Assembly: GCF_020379485.1 (NCBI RefSeq)
Contig: NC_063443.1
Coordinates: 17,355,531 to 17,419,530 of the forward strand
Length of the DNA: 64,000 nt
Reading direction: 5' to 3'
From: Brassica napus
Lineage: Eukaryota; Streptophyta; Magnoliopsida; Brassicales; Brassicaceae
Shown here: piece after piece, positions 11,301-21,966 of the stretch
Position numbering within the stretch: position 1 is the first letter of the stretch
Layout of the letters: each line of letters opens with the position of its first letter
The notes under the pieces: generated by a model
Seen by the model: only the letters and a program-made list of their open reading frames with translations
What the model was told of the DNA's origin: nothing
Databases searched by the model: none
Position numbers and translations under genes: made by a program

Positions 11301-12308
11301 GGGAATTCTCGATTAGGAATCCCAAAGACAGCAACACTGGCCTCACTTCATTGTAATGGCGTCTGGCAGCTTCCCCAAGCGCGTACAGATGCCCAACTTC
11401 AAGTTCTCTCCTTTATCACTACAATCGAATTCACCGATGTGCCTGATTATTATGATTGGGAAATCGATGGGAAGATAAGTGATAAGTACAGAACTGGTGA
11501 GATGTATCACTACCTCAGAGGAAGGATAGAAGAAGTGAGATGGGCTCATGTTGTCTGGCCAAAACGGAGAATCCCGCGACACAGCTTCCACACGTGGATG
11601 ATAGTACAAAATCGACTACCCACGAGAGATAGAATGATCGGATGGGGATTGCAGGTGTCTCATACCTGTCTCCTATGCAACACAGCGGCGGAATCAAGGG
11701 ATCATCTATTCTGGGAATGCAACTTCACCTTTCAACTATTGACTATGATCGCTGGGAGATGTAGGATCAGACCGTCTCGAAATTGGGAATGCTCGCTGGC
11801 ACAAATGATCTCGTTGGCCACTCCAAACCCGGCTACTTCTCTGTCACTCCTTGCGTGGCAAGCGGCGCTCTATTGGACCTGGAATGAAAGAAATCAGAGA
11901 TTGCATGCTAACCAATTTAGATCGATTGACTCTCTTTTCTCAATCGTTGATCACCAGCTCAGGAATAAAATCCAGAGTTACAGGGAAACTAACCCTAAGA
12001 TCTCCTCGGCCATGATGCAGTTATGGGTCCGCTAGCTGGTTTCTGATCATCTCACGGAGTCTGGGGAAGGGAAGGATGTGGGTCATAAGACCTTGCTCGA
12101 TTTTTAACGCTGCCTCTTCACTTTCTTACAGCTATGGGTTTACTAATGGGTTTTACTGTATGAGTTTCCACTGGGCTAGGCTCTTAAACTATTGCCATTA
12201 GGCTTTTGTAAGCTTTTTTTTTTTTTTTTTTTTTTTTTTTCTGCATTTTAAATTTAATGAAAGCCAGTTTCAAAAAAAAAAAAAAAAAAAAAAAAAAAAT
12301 TATTTTGA
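8335..12308 (+). mobile_element. L1-type LINE retrotransposon, full ORF2, no ORF1, intact target-site duplication
   Basis: The element runs from 8350 to a poly-A tail of about 26 bases ending near 12299. It is flanked by identical 15-base direct repeats AAAAAATTATTTTGA at 8335-8349 and 12294-12308 (the second overlaps the tail). Its 3' UTR has a long T run at about 12210-12240 and ends GCCAGTTTC before the tail. Only 38 bases precede the ORF2 start, so the gag-like ORF1 is absent, as expected of 5' truncation during target-primed reverse transcription. Perfect repeats, long tail and an uninterrupted ORF indicate a recent insertion. Confidence 0.95.
8388..12035 (+). CDS. LINE ORF2: endonuclease - reverse transcriptase - zf-RVT polyprotein
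   Basis: One uninterrupted reading frame of 1,215 residues. Residues 1-240 form an exonuclease-endonuclease-phosphatase (APE-like) domain: FFWNVRGLN, the catalytic Glu in LLETHI, GGDLNQI and SDHSPC. Reverse transcriptase spans about residues 450-760: FRPISCLNTVYKVISRLL, VDIAKAFDTLSW, GLRQGDPLSPYLF, the catalytic FADD in LSFADDLLIF, and FRYLGVPM. The C-terminus has the plant LINE zf-RVT domain with HTWMIVQNRLPTRDR and CLLCNTAAESRDHLFWEC. No RNase H domain is seen. All catalytic residues I could check are present, so the protein could still be active. Confidence 0.95.
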   Translation: MSVKLFFWNVRGLNVTDKHIPFVSWLNTQKPLFGALLETHIKKPNLSPILSKLCPGWMYLSNHSSDPDGRIILIWKQPLSIQFLTESSQHLTVSITLPNQAPIIYTAIYASNESSERVDLWTNLLRDHSVLDLDNKSWVVGGDLNQILFPLEHSSPEVSFMDNLMFQLQDCLIQAGLFDLRYLGPCHTWTNKRPDSPIAKKLDRLLVNSSTISDYPHAVATFLPTDFSDHSPCLLNLAYSLPKAGTYPYKFPNYLTKHPGFAQLINDAWIHSGSVSHTLTQLCWKLKQIKSDLKRLNKENYSNIQERVSETHCLLQNAQVQALNDPTATNFQAEKDLNQKWNFLREIEEIYFLQKSRINWLKEGDFNTAFFHRICQVRSSYNAVRAFLDASGVWITDPLEMSLLAVHYFQSILGPQLLPPPSITSEPHWFATLLNFSVSQSHCTHMLTIPTQDEIKSTLFKLNPNKAPGPDGLTSGFFKSAWESVGDEVVKSITHFFTSGFLPSAANATILTLVPKFPGASQISEFRPISCLNTVYKVISRLLVKKLKIILPTLILPCQTAFVQGRLLLENTVLASDLINGYHRNKGAKKITIKVDIAKAFDTLSWEFLFSCLQGLGIPPHFLKLLRACICKTSFMVGYNGTVNGYFKGTRGLRQGDPLSPYLFVIAMNCLSHMLNAAAAQERLSYHKNCEKIKLTHLSFADDLLIFIDGSEKSVQCVLQVLKEFEQRSGLAVSMQKTCFFASGMSQDEINRIQASTGMSCGSLPFRYLGVPMNSRKLSLASSEPLLHQIKSRFSSWSTKTLSFSGRLVLINTVISGITTFWCSSFILPKACITKINTMCSTFLWRGNLDDHNTARVAWSTVVKTKEQGGLGVKDLQTWNKACCLRLIWILFFRPDSVWVSWFKEVILKGSLGNYWTTNPSQNFSWLTNKLLKLRSIAYPLIHLRIQNGECVRFWIDNWSPFGMLQEYLAGGNSRLGIPKTATLASLHCNGVWQLPQARTDAQLQVLSFITTIEFTDVPDYYDWEIDGKISDKYRTGEMYHYLRGRIEEVRWAHVVWPKRRIPRHSFHTWMIVQNRLPTRDRMIGWGLQVSHTCLLCNTAAESRDHLFWECNFTFQLLTMIAGRCRIRPSRNWECSLAQMISLATPNPATSLSLLAWQAALYWTWNERNQRLHANQFRSIDSLFSIVDHQLRNKIQSYRETNPKISSAMMQLWVR

Positions 12309-12946
12309 ATCCAAAAATTCTTTTTGAACCTATTTGTAAGAGATTATTTTTAAATTTAAATTATTTATCTATTTATTTTTTAAAAATCCTAAACTCCACC
12401 CCTCAAATCTGAATTCTAATTCTATATTAGATAACCCTATGAATATAAAAGATTTTGAATGCAATAAAAATTTAAAATAATTTTTTAAATATTTTTTATC
12501 ATTTATTTAAATAATCATTTATATTTATACATCAATAAAATAAAGGTATAAAGGTCTTTTAACTCTTTGTTGAATTTTTTTTGATCATTTTCATCCTTGT
12601 GCATTTTTTAGTTAAAAAATCAATTTATGATCTTTTGAGATAATTGTCCATAATATAATTAGTCAATACACCAAAATTTAGAAAGAAATATACATACACG
12701 CATTATTTTATATTAATAACTTTTCTGAACAATGGAAATAATATTTGACTGTCTCCCATAAATGTCTAAGAGAAGGAATTCATGAATATTAAGAGTCAAC
12801 ATATCAAACGAAGAAGAAAATATATTTTTTTTGTCAAAAAAGAAAGAAGAAAATATGGAACAAAAATAAATAAAAATAGCACTAAACAGATAACAGATAC
12901 CCAAAGCATTCTATCAGAGATCATAAATCGGTTTAGAAGAACAAGC
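12309..12946 (+). promoter_or_regulatory. Spacer and LAC14 promoter
   Basis: Very AT-rich spacer with no credible ORF. About 90 bases upstream of the LAC14 ATG is a 13-base direct repeat AAGAAGAAAATAT (12811-12823 and 12844-12856) flanking a 20-base T-rich insertion, one of the micro-insertions described in the findings. Confidence 0.5.
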
Positions 12947-15482
12947 ATGGTCTTCAAGCTCAAGATTTCAAACACAATGGTCAACACACTGACTATAGTC
13001 TTCTCCCTCTTTGTGTTTCTTACAAGCCAAATCGCACAAGCCAAGATTCATCGTCACACTTTCACGGTATTGTAAAACAGATATCATTTTTACGTAATGA
13101 ATAGTGACAAAAAGGTTATGTTATCAACAAAGAGATATGAATATATGAAATCTATCTACGCAGATAAAGTCAAAAACGTTCACCCGACTCTGTGACACCA
13201 AGAATATATTGACAGTGAACGGAGAGTTCCCCGGACCGACGTTAAAAGCCCACCGTGGAGATAAACTCATCGTCAATGTCATCAACAACGCAAACTACAA
13301 TATGACCCTCCACTGGTAAACATTACAACACATCTCTTTTTGATTTCGAATTGACTATATGTTTATAAAACGTGGAGAGTCATGTTTAATATACTAGGCA
13401 TGGAGCGAGACAAGTAAGGAATCCGTGGTCGGACGGACCTGAATACGTGACTCAATGTCCGATTCGACCAGGCGAGCGTTATGTTTATAGAATTGATCTT
13501 ACGGTTGAAGAAGGAACGATTTGGTGGCACGCACATAGTCAATGGGCACGTGCCACAGTCCATGGAGCGTTTATTGTCTATCCCAAGCGCGGCTCATCTT
13601 ATCCTTTTCCCAAACCACACCGCGAGATTCCTCTCATTTTAGGTACATTCTTACTCAAGAAATCAAGATTTTAATATTGTTAGAATTTACGATAGTGAAA
13701 CATTTTGTGATGCAAATGATAGGTGAATGGTGGAAGAAGAAAAACGTAATGGATATTGCAGGAAACGCTAATAGAACCGGAGGTGAACCGGCTATCTCAG
13801 ATGCATATACCATAAACGGACAACCCGGTTATCTCTACCCCTGCTCTAAACCGGGTAAGTCTTCCAAATTCAACACATGCTCATAATCTTTTATCAATCT
13901 AAATGGCACTACCATTATTATTTTTCTTTGCCATCTGTAAGCAGACACATTTAAAATGAAGGTGGTGCGCCATCGACGATACCTTCTCCGGATTATCAAT
14001 GCAGTGATGGACGAAGAGCTCTTCTTTGCAATAGCAAACCACACCTTAACCGTTGTGGCTAAAGACGGTCTTTACTTAAAGCATTTCAATACAAGTTACC
14101 TAATGATCACTCCTGGCCAATCCATGGACGTCCTCCTCCACGCGAATCAGCGTTCAGGCCGTTACTTTATGGCGGCTCGAGCTTACTCCTCCGCCTTTGG
14201 TGCCGGTTTTGACAAAACCACCACCACTGCCATCTTAAAATACAAAGGTCATTCCGTAACCGATGAATTAAACCGGAAAACTCCGGTTTTGGTTTTACCC
14301 TATTTGCCTCCTTATAATCATACCGAGGCAACCACCCGGTTCACTAACCAATTTAGAAGCTATCGAACCAGAACCAGTAACCGTCCGGTTAACGTCCCGG
14401 TTAAAATCGACACTCGTCTTCTCTACGCGATCTCCGTGAACTTGATGAACTGCTCCGACGATAAACCATGTAACGGCCCCTTCGGCAAGCGATTCTCGTC
14501 GAGCGTTAACAACGTCAGCTTCGTGAACCCGACGGTCGACATTCTCCGAGCTTATTACCGCCGCATCGGAGGCGTTTTCCAGGCGGATTTCCCGAGAAAA
14601 CCGCCGACGGAGTTCAATTACACCGGAGAGAATCTTCCGTTTCCGACGAGGTTTGGAACGAAAGTGGTGGTTCTTGATTTCAATTCGAGCGTCGAGCTGG
14701 TGTTGCAGGGGACGAACGTGTTGGCTTCGGATAATCACCCGATCCATCTCCATGGTTATAGCTTCTTTGTGGTGGGATCGGGTTTTGGGAATTTCGATCG
14801 CCGGAAAGATCCGTTGAAGTATAACCTAGTTGATCCACCGGAGGAGACCACCGTTGGAGTTCCTAGTAATGGCTGGACCGCCGTCAGATTCGTAGCTAAT
14901 AATCCAGGTCAGTGCATATTGATACACTTCCATTTCTCTACGTTGCATGTTAAAAAAACACGTTTCTGGGCTAAAGTTTTGCATTAGACTATATGGCATA
15001 GGGCCCAAATAAAAGCCCATATATTGTTAGAACCCCATATGACTCATATACTTTTTAATGCATTCATGTACTTATTATTTGCTTTTCATGCATTTAAAAT
15101 TTTAAGTAATTTAGAATTTATAAAAAAATAAAAATAAAACACAAAATTTAGTTATTCTTACCGGTGTATAAACATAGGTCAATCACCTAATTTTATATTA
15201 CTTGAAAAAATCATTCAAGTAAAAGGTCAATTGGAAATAAAAATGATTAATATGAACCATAAAAATAAATGTGCGTCACACTGAAAGAAAGATCTAACAA
15301 TCTGATTTGAGATTTTTTGGATTTTCATGATGTTGGTTTTATTATATACAGGGGTATGGTTGTTGCATTGCCATATAGAGAGACATGCCACATGGGGAAT
15401 GAACGCAGTATTCATAGTGAAAGATGGACCGACCAAATCATCTCGAATGCTCAAACCTCCTCCTGATCTGCCTTCTTGTTAG
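12947..15482 (+). CDS. LAC14: Laccase 14-type multicopper oxidase
   Basis: Six exons (12947-13066, 13164-13315, 13398-13642, 13723-13854, 13945-14907, 15352-15482) encode 580 residues. Laccases are secreted copper enzymes that oxidise phenols in the cell wall. A signal peptide ([17 protein letters not shown]) precedes the first cupredoxin domain. The copper motifs are complete: HWHG across the exon 2/3 junction, [14 protein letters not shown], and [12 protein letters not shown] in the last exon, with the type 1 Cys and axial Met. All splice sites are GT/AG and in frame. ATG 12947 was chosen; an in-frame ATG at 12977 gives a slightly shorter signal region. Gene order (about At5g09360) and sequence favour LAC14. 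Confidence 0.92.
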
Positions 15483-16580
15483 CTAATAATATCATTATAT
15501 GAATTATAAAGTTCTGAAGAAGAAAGATTAGAGTTCGCTACTGTGGCAAAATTAATAATATGAACAAAACTATTCCTTATTCACCATACAAGTCTTTCAA
15601 TTACAATACTATTATTTATCGATTTCGTCAATCTATTCAATCATTTTATTCATTTTCTTTCCAGCTAAGTTTCTGAGTTCTGACCAAGTCTTTGTGCTAT
15701 ATAAAACTCTAAATTTCCTTGTGTGATTGTGAATACTCAACGAGAGGCGATCAATGAAGGTAAACCAACAGAAATTGCTACGAAAGATACAAAAGATTAT
15801 GTGGACTTTCCAACACACGTTTAGCAAAAATAATGTAAATTGGGATTAAAATAACACTGTCAACAACACTTAAAAATGCGAGATGTTAGCCTTTGTATAT
15901 ACGTTTGAAATCATACTTAGATAACTAACACTGTTATAAACACTGTTATACGTTCTCTAGTCCACTTATAGCTTTTATATATAGCCTGATTTTGTCTATG
16001 GATGGCCAGATAGATCAACATTTGTCAATTTAAAGAGTAAATGCTAAATGACTTAATTTTAAACATATGTATTTTATTAAAAAGGCTCCAATTATATGTC
16101 CTTTGTTACCTAAAACAATAAAGCCTTAACTAAAAATGGCTCCAATTATATATCCTTTGTTATCTAAAACAATAAAGCCAAAGGTGTCTTTCTTCACCTT
16201 CTCAAACCTTTCAGGAACTACAAAAGGTATATTAATGTCTATAGTATGTTTCATCCTCTCTTTTTTTTTTACCTCTTTTGTTCATACACATTTAAACTTC
16301 TTCTTCTTTTTTGGATTTGGTCTTAATGATGACATTTATGATGTATTTATCTCCTTGTTACAAAATCTAAGGTTCGAAAACGATAGATACATATTTTTCA
16401 TAACTATTTAAGGTTTACAAAAGAATAGCAAATGTATAATTCAACCTCTAATAATTACATTGGTTAAATATTGTTACCACCAATAAGAAAAAAACATTAA
16501 AGTGACGGCCTTTTTATTGGAAATGGGCCCACCACTCTCATAGTAAAACGCGTAGGGTGGGTGTGTGTTTAGCTCCGTCA
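15483..16580. other. Spacer between LAC14 and NAC082
   Basis: No gene seen. It holds a two-copy tandem repeat of 54 bases (16084-16180, unit starting GGCTCCAATTATAT) and a T-rich tract near 16260. ORFs here are short and show no family features. Confidence 0.5.
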
Positions 16581-17421
16581 TATATAAAAGGAACCCTTGG
16601 CTTCAGTTCTGTCTTTTCTTTCACGCCACTCTCTCTAATCTCTACCTCGCACCCTCGCCTCCGCCTCCCTCCCCCCCTTGCGCTGATCGTCCTCTCCACC
16701 GTCGAATATTCCTCTCTCTCCGGGTACGAAATCAATAATCCATGTTTCTGATTCTACTCCGCCATGTTGACTTTGACTTCTCCCGAGTTTGTCGTCAATT
16801 TTTGTTGATACTCTGTATCTGATCTAAAGTCTATTCCTTTTAGGGTTTTAGTTGTTTTCTGATAATCTATCATAATTGATGATTTGTCTATCGATATCTG
16901 CTGGTTTATTCTCGTATCTAGCTGGTTGTGTAATCCTCGGTTTTGATTTTGATTTATGGATCTGATCTGAAGGCAATTCGTTATTAGGGTTGTATTCTTT
17001 TCTGGGTTTGATGATATGTCTGTGTTATTATTGTATCTAGCTGGTTCCGTAGTTCAAGTCTTTTTTTGTTGTTGTTTGTTAATAGGCTTACGTAGCACAC
17101 CAGATGTCTGTTGATCTCTGCAAGAAGAACCCATCTTTTCTTTGGTGTGACTGTGGTTATATGAGCAGGGGCAGGTTGTGGTGCTTCCAGATTATCTTGT
17201 TCAGGCACTGGACTTAGCTTGCGTGCTCTGTTCTCTCTCTCTCTCCTCTTCTCTTCTCTTCCTAGCTTCTCTGCAATCTTCTGCTTGATTTGATTACAAA
17301 GTATTCTCTTTTACTGCTCCTGTTACTGTGAACTTTTGTTTTTTGCTGCGCAAAACTCCTACCTTGCTGCTTGTGAGGAGTTTTCTTAGCCGAGTGCAAG
17401 TTTTCCCCTTTGGATCAGCCA
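16581..17421 (+). promoter_or_regulatory. NAC082 TATA box and long intron-containing 5' leader
   Basis: A TATATAAAAG box lies at 16581-16590, followed by a CT-rich leader (16620-16720). A likely 5' UTR intron begins at GTACGA near 16722 and ends at an AG near 17085 or 17103. The spliced leader then carries the 37-codon uORF at 17104-17217 and a CT repeat near 17235-17260 before the main ATG at 17422. Confidence 0.7.
17104..17217 (+). CDS. Conserved-type peptide uORF of NAC082
   Basis: ATG at 17104, stop at 17215-17217, 37 codons, starting MSVDLCKKNPSFLWCDCGY and ending with an aromatic/basic tail (LFRHWT). It has five cysteines and lies about 200 bases upstream of the main ATG. Arabidopsis ANAC082 is known to carry a conserved peptide uORF that represses the main frame in a sequence-dependent way; position, length and composition here fit that uORF. 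Repression would occur through ribosome stalling by the nascent peptide. I identify it from memory of the family, without an alignment. Confidence 0.8.
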   Translation: MSVDLCKKNPSFLWCDCGYMSRGRLWCFQIILFRHWT

Positions 17422-19068
17422 ATGGGGAAAACTGAGCTGGCTCCTGGGTTTCGGTTTCATCCTACTGATGTTGAACTCGTGAGATATTACCTGAAGAGGA
17501 AAGTGTTGGGTAAAAAGCTCCTCGTTGATGCTATTGCTGAACTTGACATTTACAAGTTCGAACCCTCTGACTTGCCTGGTACTCATCTTTAACAACATTC
17601 TCATTTTTTTTGTTTGGATGCTTGTCTGCTTTCTTTTAACTTAGGAGTCTTTGTCTTTACAGATAAGTCCTATATAAAGAGTGGTGATCTTAAGTGGCAC
17701 TTCTTCTGCCCAAGGGAGAAGAAATATGCAACCGGTGTTAGAGCTAACCGTGCAACTGAGTGTGGTTACTGGAAAACCACAGGGAAGGAGAGAGCCGTTC
17801 TCTGCAATGGTGAATCTGTCGGAAAGATTAAGACTCTGGTTTACCACGTTGGCAAGTCGCCTCGTGGGGAGCGTACTGATTGGGTTATGCATGAATACAG
17901 GCTCGAGGACAACGTGCTGACACAGAAGAATATTCCTCAGGTAACTTAAAACGGCAAATATATAAGTTAAGCTTATATCACTCTTTCTTTGCTGATTGAT
18001 TATGCTTTTGGGATGCAGGATACTTATGTCCTGTGTGTTCTATTCAAGAAAGATGGACCGGGACCTAGAAATGGAGCTCAATATGGAGCTCCTTTCAAGG
18101 AAGAGGACTGGAGCGATGAGGAACATCGTACTGGTGTTGATGTTCCTTCTACCAGCAATGCCTCAATCTTCCTTCATGGGCCTAACGCAGAAGCCAGTCT
18201 GGCTGTGGCTCCCTCACTCCCTCCTAATAAGGATTGCTTTGGTGGCATGATATCTGAATCATGCGTCTCTGATTTCCCACCAGCTACAGCTACTACCAAC
18301 GTGACTGATGCAGCTAATGCTCCTATGCCTGCACCACTTGTTGATCCTAGTAGCAGCGCTTCTTTGGCGCAAACCCGTCAGGCCCCTAACGACGATGATG
18401 ACTTATATGCAATGTTGGATCTGTTTGTTGATGAGGATGAGTTCTTGCCTCTCTCTGAGCCCAACACCAACGTGGTAGGTTCTTTTTTTTTTGGCTTACT
18501 GTTATGATTTTGTTAGGATAGTGAAGCAACTTTGAAACTGTTAAGTGTTTTGAACTTTAATGGCATTGGTAATTAGTAAACATCACATGAAGCTTCTTTG
18601 CTGTCTTATTATTATAAAATGTATTCCTCTGAATCAAATATGTACCATCTTATACAGGCAAGACATGTTCCCAATGTCTCAGCTCCAATTTCCTTAGGAG
18701 AGGAAGTGATATTCGACGACCTACCCGACTTTAGCAATATGCATGACAACAACATCATGCCAAGGACACCCTCTGACGACCTGATTGAAAACTCGGAGCT
18801 ATACTTGGAGCTCCAGGATCTCACAACTCCGTTAGCACCACCGCATGTTTGGAATGTCAGCGACTCTTACCTGACAGCTCCACTAGCGCCACCTCAAGTA
18901 GGGAATGTCAGCGACTCTTACCTGACAGCTCCACTCGCACCGCCTCAAAACGGGAATGTCAGTGAGCCTTTTCTGCGCCATCAAGGCCACTTTGATTTCT
19001 CCGCTGCTGCTGCTAATGATGATCCTTATTCTTTTCTGCGTCCATGGGACAATACGGAGCAGAGATGA
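17422..19068 (+). CDS. NAC082: NAC domain transcription factor NAC082 (VNI1-type)
   Basis: Four exons (17422-17578, 17663-17940, 18019-18474, 18658-19068) encode 433 residues. The NAC DNA-binding domain fills residues 4-160: [26 protein letters not shown], the [10 protein letters not shown] variant of subdomain C, WVMHEYRL and [11 protein letters not shown]. The C-terminal half is acidic, with three near-identical 17-residue repeats at 18823-18975. Arabidopsis ANAC082 mediates nucleolar/ribosomal stress responses and interacts with VND7. An upstream in-frame TTG (17410) would add four residues, but the ATG at 17422 is the normal NAC start. Gene order (about At5g09330) supports the name. Confidence 0.93.
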
Positions 19069-19581
19069 TAGAGCATTGGTTCCAACCAAGAATCATCTCC
19101 TCTGCCCAGTTCTGTCCTCTCCATGTTTAAGACAGACCATTAAACCATGAGATAATGAGCGACATTGTATATTTACATTTCTGAAACTCTTTTATGTCGC
19201 AAATCTCCCTTTCTCAGCATTCTCTTATTACATTGGATTTCAAGTTTTTTGTTTTGTTTTTGTTTCATAAACAAGTTTTGTTCCAAAAAAAAAAACAAGC
19301 TTAAGTTTATGATGAAGACCCAATTCGATCTGTCATCATTTATCTCAATGAATTTCGCATTCTATGGCCATTTTTCGCTTTTTCCTAATCACCCAAATGC
19401 GCTTTGGGCTTTAATGGGCTTTATTTTACCCACAATGGAGGCCCAATATTTATAGCGTCCTTTCTTTTCTACTCCACAGCACTCATCATTGGTCAATTTC
19501 CTCCGACCAAGCTACTTCACCGCTCGGAGATTTAAGTTTGATTGACGTCGATCTTACGACGGGATCCGGTGGTGATCGGTG
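19069..19581 (+). promoter_or_regulatory. NAC082 3' flank and promoter of the VPS9 gene
   Basis: The first part is probable NAC082 3' UTR. Near 19405-19446 are three site II-like GGGCTT/GGCCCA elements upstream of the VPS9 start, typical of genes expressed in dividing cells. No ORF is credible. Confidence 0.5.
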
Positions 19582-21616
19582 ATGGAGAACATAGACGTAT
19601 TCCCCGGGCTGCACGATTTTCTCGAGCGGATGCGTAAACCCTCCGCCGGAGATTTCGTCAAATCCATTAAAAGGTTCTCTCTATCTCGATGATACGTATG
19701 AGCTTAGCGATTTGAGAGTTCCCTCTGAATAGATTTGTTGGATATGAGGAAAATGTCATGATCTTGTTAGTTGGATGCTGTGAAGCTTTAGCTGCTTTAC
19801 TAGATTTTCTTAGCAATATCTAAAGCTTAGATCTGAACTTGCATATAGTCTAACCATTGAGCAAGTTCTTATGTTTTGCAGTTTCATTGTCTCATTCTCC
19901 AACAATGCGCCAGACCCAGAGAAAGATTCTGAGGCAGTTCAGGAGTTCTTTACCAAGATGGAGGCTGCTTTCAGGGCTCATCCACTTTGGTCCGGTTCTT
20001 CCGAGGAGGAGTTAGACAGTGCTGCAGATGTGAGTTACATCAGTTTCGTTCTCTTCCTCTTTATCTTTCCTTCCGTTTAATCATTGCTCCTTTTTTTGTG
20101 TATATACTTAGGGACTAGAGAAGTATGTCATGACAAAGTTATTTACGCGGGTATTTGCATCAAACACCGACGATGTAATCTCCGATGAGAAACTCTTTCA
20201 GAAGATGTCATTAGTTCAGCAGTTCATTTCTCCTGAAAGCTTGGATATACAACCTACTTTCCAAAACGAAACATCATGGCTGGTGAGCTGATCTCTAGTC
20301 ACATCTAGCTCTTGTTAGCGTTACCATGATGGTTCTTGTTTGTGATATTTCCTCTTCTTTTTGGCAGCTAGCTCAAAAAGAGCTCCAGAAGATGAATATG
20401 TACAAAGCTCCTCGTGATAAGCTGATGTGTATCCTTAGCTGCTGCAAAGTGATTAATAACTTACTGCTAAATGCTTCAATCGCGTCAAAGGAGAATGCAC
20501 CTGGAGCCGACGAGTTTCTTCCTGTTCTCATTTATGTTACCATAAAGGTATTGTGAAGGCCAAGGGATTGAATATGCATGCTGGTTTCTGATGTCATATA
20601 CTTATATTTAATACTGTTATGTCTGAACTATGCAACTACATTTACTAATGATCATTATGTACTTTGTTTTTTCTCAGGCTAACCCTCCACAGTTTCACTC
20701 AAACTTGTTATATATACAAAGATATAGACGTCAATCTAAACTGGTTGGGGAAGCTTCCTACTTCTTCACGAACCTGCTCTCTGCAGAGTCTTTCATCTCA
20801 AATATTGATGCAAAGTCCCTTTCTATGGATGAAGCTGACTTTGAAAACAAAATGGAATCTGCACGGGCACGTCTCTCTGGTCTTGGAAGCCAGTCTTATC
20901 AAACTGATCACGGCGCTGCACCCACTGCTCATAATCCCAAGAGGGACACCACGCTTCTGCAATCACAGTCGTCTGATAGTCTTTCTGGAACCAACGAAAC
21001 ACTGAATCAGAGAAGTGAACTACCGATAAAGAAAGCTGAATCCATCTCGGATTTGGAAAATAAAGGTGCTGCCATGCTTTTGAACGGTAGCAGCGAGGCG
21101 AGCAAGATCTTGAAAGAGTATCCTTACGTGTTTGCCAGTGCTGGTGATTTGAGGGTGGGAGATGTTGAAGGGCTGCTAAATGATTATAAACAGTTAGTTT
21201 TCAAATATGTCTGCCTCTCCAAAGGCGTGGGTGATGCAGAAACATCTTTAGCTTCATCAAGTTCACCTATGCAACCGTCTACTGAAACTGAAACTGAGGA
21301 TCATACAACAGTGTCTTCAGATGTTCAAACGAAAACCGAAATTGATAGGAGCGTTGATGATTTGATGCGAGCTTTACAAGGGGAAGGGGATAATGTTCAT
21401 AAACTTTCAGATGTGAAACAAGAAGATTATGGTGAAGATGTTGTACAAGGAAGTGCGGAAGAACGTGATCCCAAAGTTGAAGATGAAACAGTTACTGAAG
21501 ACATTGATTTGAAGAAGCTTAGTGCAGAGAGAGAGGATGACAATTATAGTTCCAAACGAGCAGAAGATGAAGATACTGATTCTAAACATCTAGTTGCAGA
21601 ACAGCATAATGACTAA
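19582..21616 (+). CDS. VPS9-domain guanine nucleotide exchange factor for Rab5/ARA GTPases
   Basis: Five exons (19582-19673, 19882-20029, 20112-20282, 20368-20547, 20678-21616) encode 509 residues. It activates RAB5-type GTPases on endosomes. The helical bundle (FLERMRKPSAGDFVKSIKS) is followed by the VPS9 core, with GLEKYVMTKLFTRVFASNTD, KAPRDKLMCILSCCKVINNLL and the catalytic-region GADEFLPVLIYVTIKANPPQ, ending near residue 275. The acidic C-terminal tail contains YVFASAGDLRVGDVEGLLNDYK, the plant-specific conserved segment, then a low-complexity region. The sequence is very close to Arabidopsis VPS9A, while gene order points to the VPS9B locus (about At5g09320), so I leave the symbol blank. 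Confidence 0.92.
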
Positions 21617-21966
21617 TCACGGTGATGAGTCTCTTGTATTGTTTTAGTACTCGTATAGAAGAAGCAGAGGTCAGAGCATAAAACCTACAGCTTTGAGGAG
21701 ATGATAACGTTTCTAATGTGTTGTGATGAAATGTGTTATGACTTGGTTAATCTAATAAAGTGCAACATTGGACTTTTAAACCCACAAAATTGAATAACAA
21801 ACCGGTTTCATCTGAGACATTAGGACACCGGTTTAGGTCCATCTTTTCAATCAAACAAAGATAAGCCAGAGGGGTATTAGGGTAATTTCTCGAATTCTCC
21901 CTCCGTCGTCCTTTTCTACTTCACCAGAGAGAGGGAGAGAGAGAGAGAGAGAGTCCAACGGCGAAT
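21617..21966 (+). other. VPS9 gene 3' flank and promoter of the PPR gene
   Basis: Short spacer of 350 bases. It ends with a (GA)n tract at about 21926-21951, just upstream of the PPR-gene ATG, likely in its leader. Nothing else is seen. Confidence 0.5.

Noticed and set aside
13280..13310. miR397 target site in LAC14
   Set aside because: The copper-domain region (GTCATCAACAACGCAAACTA) is only partly complementary to miR397; too many mismatches to call.
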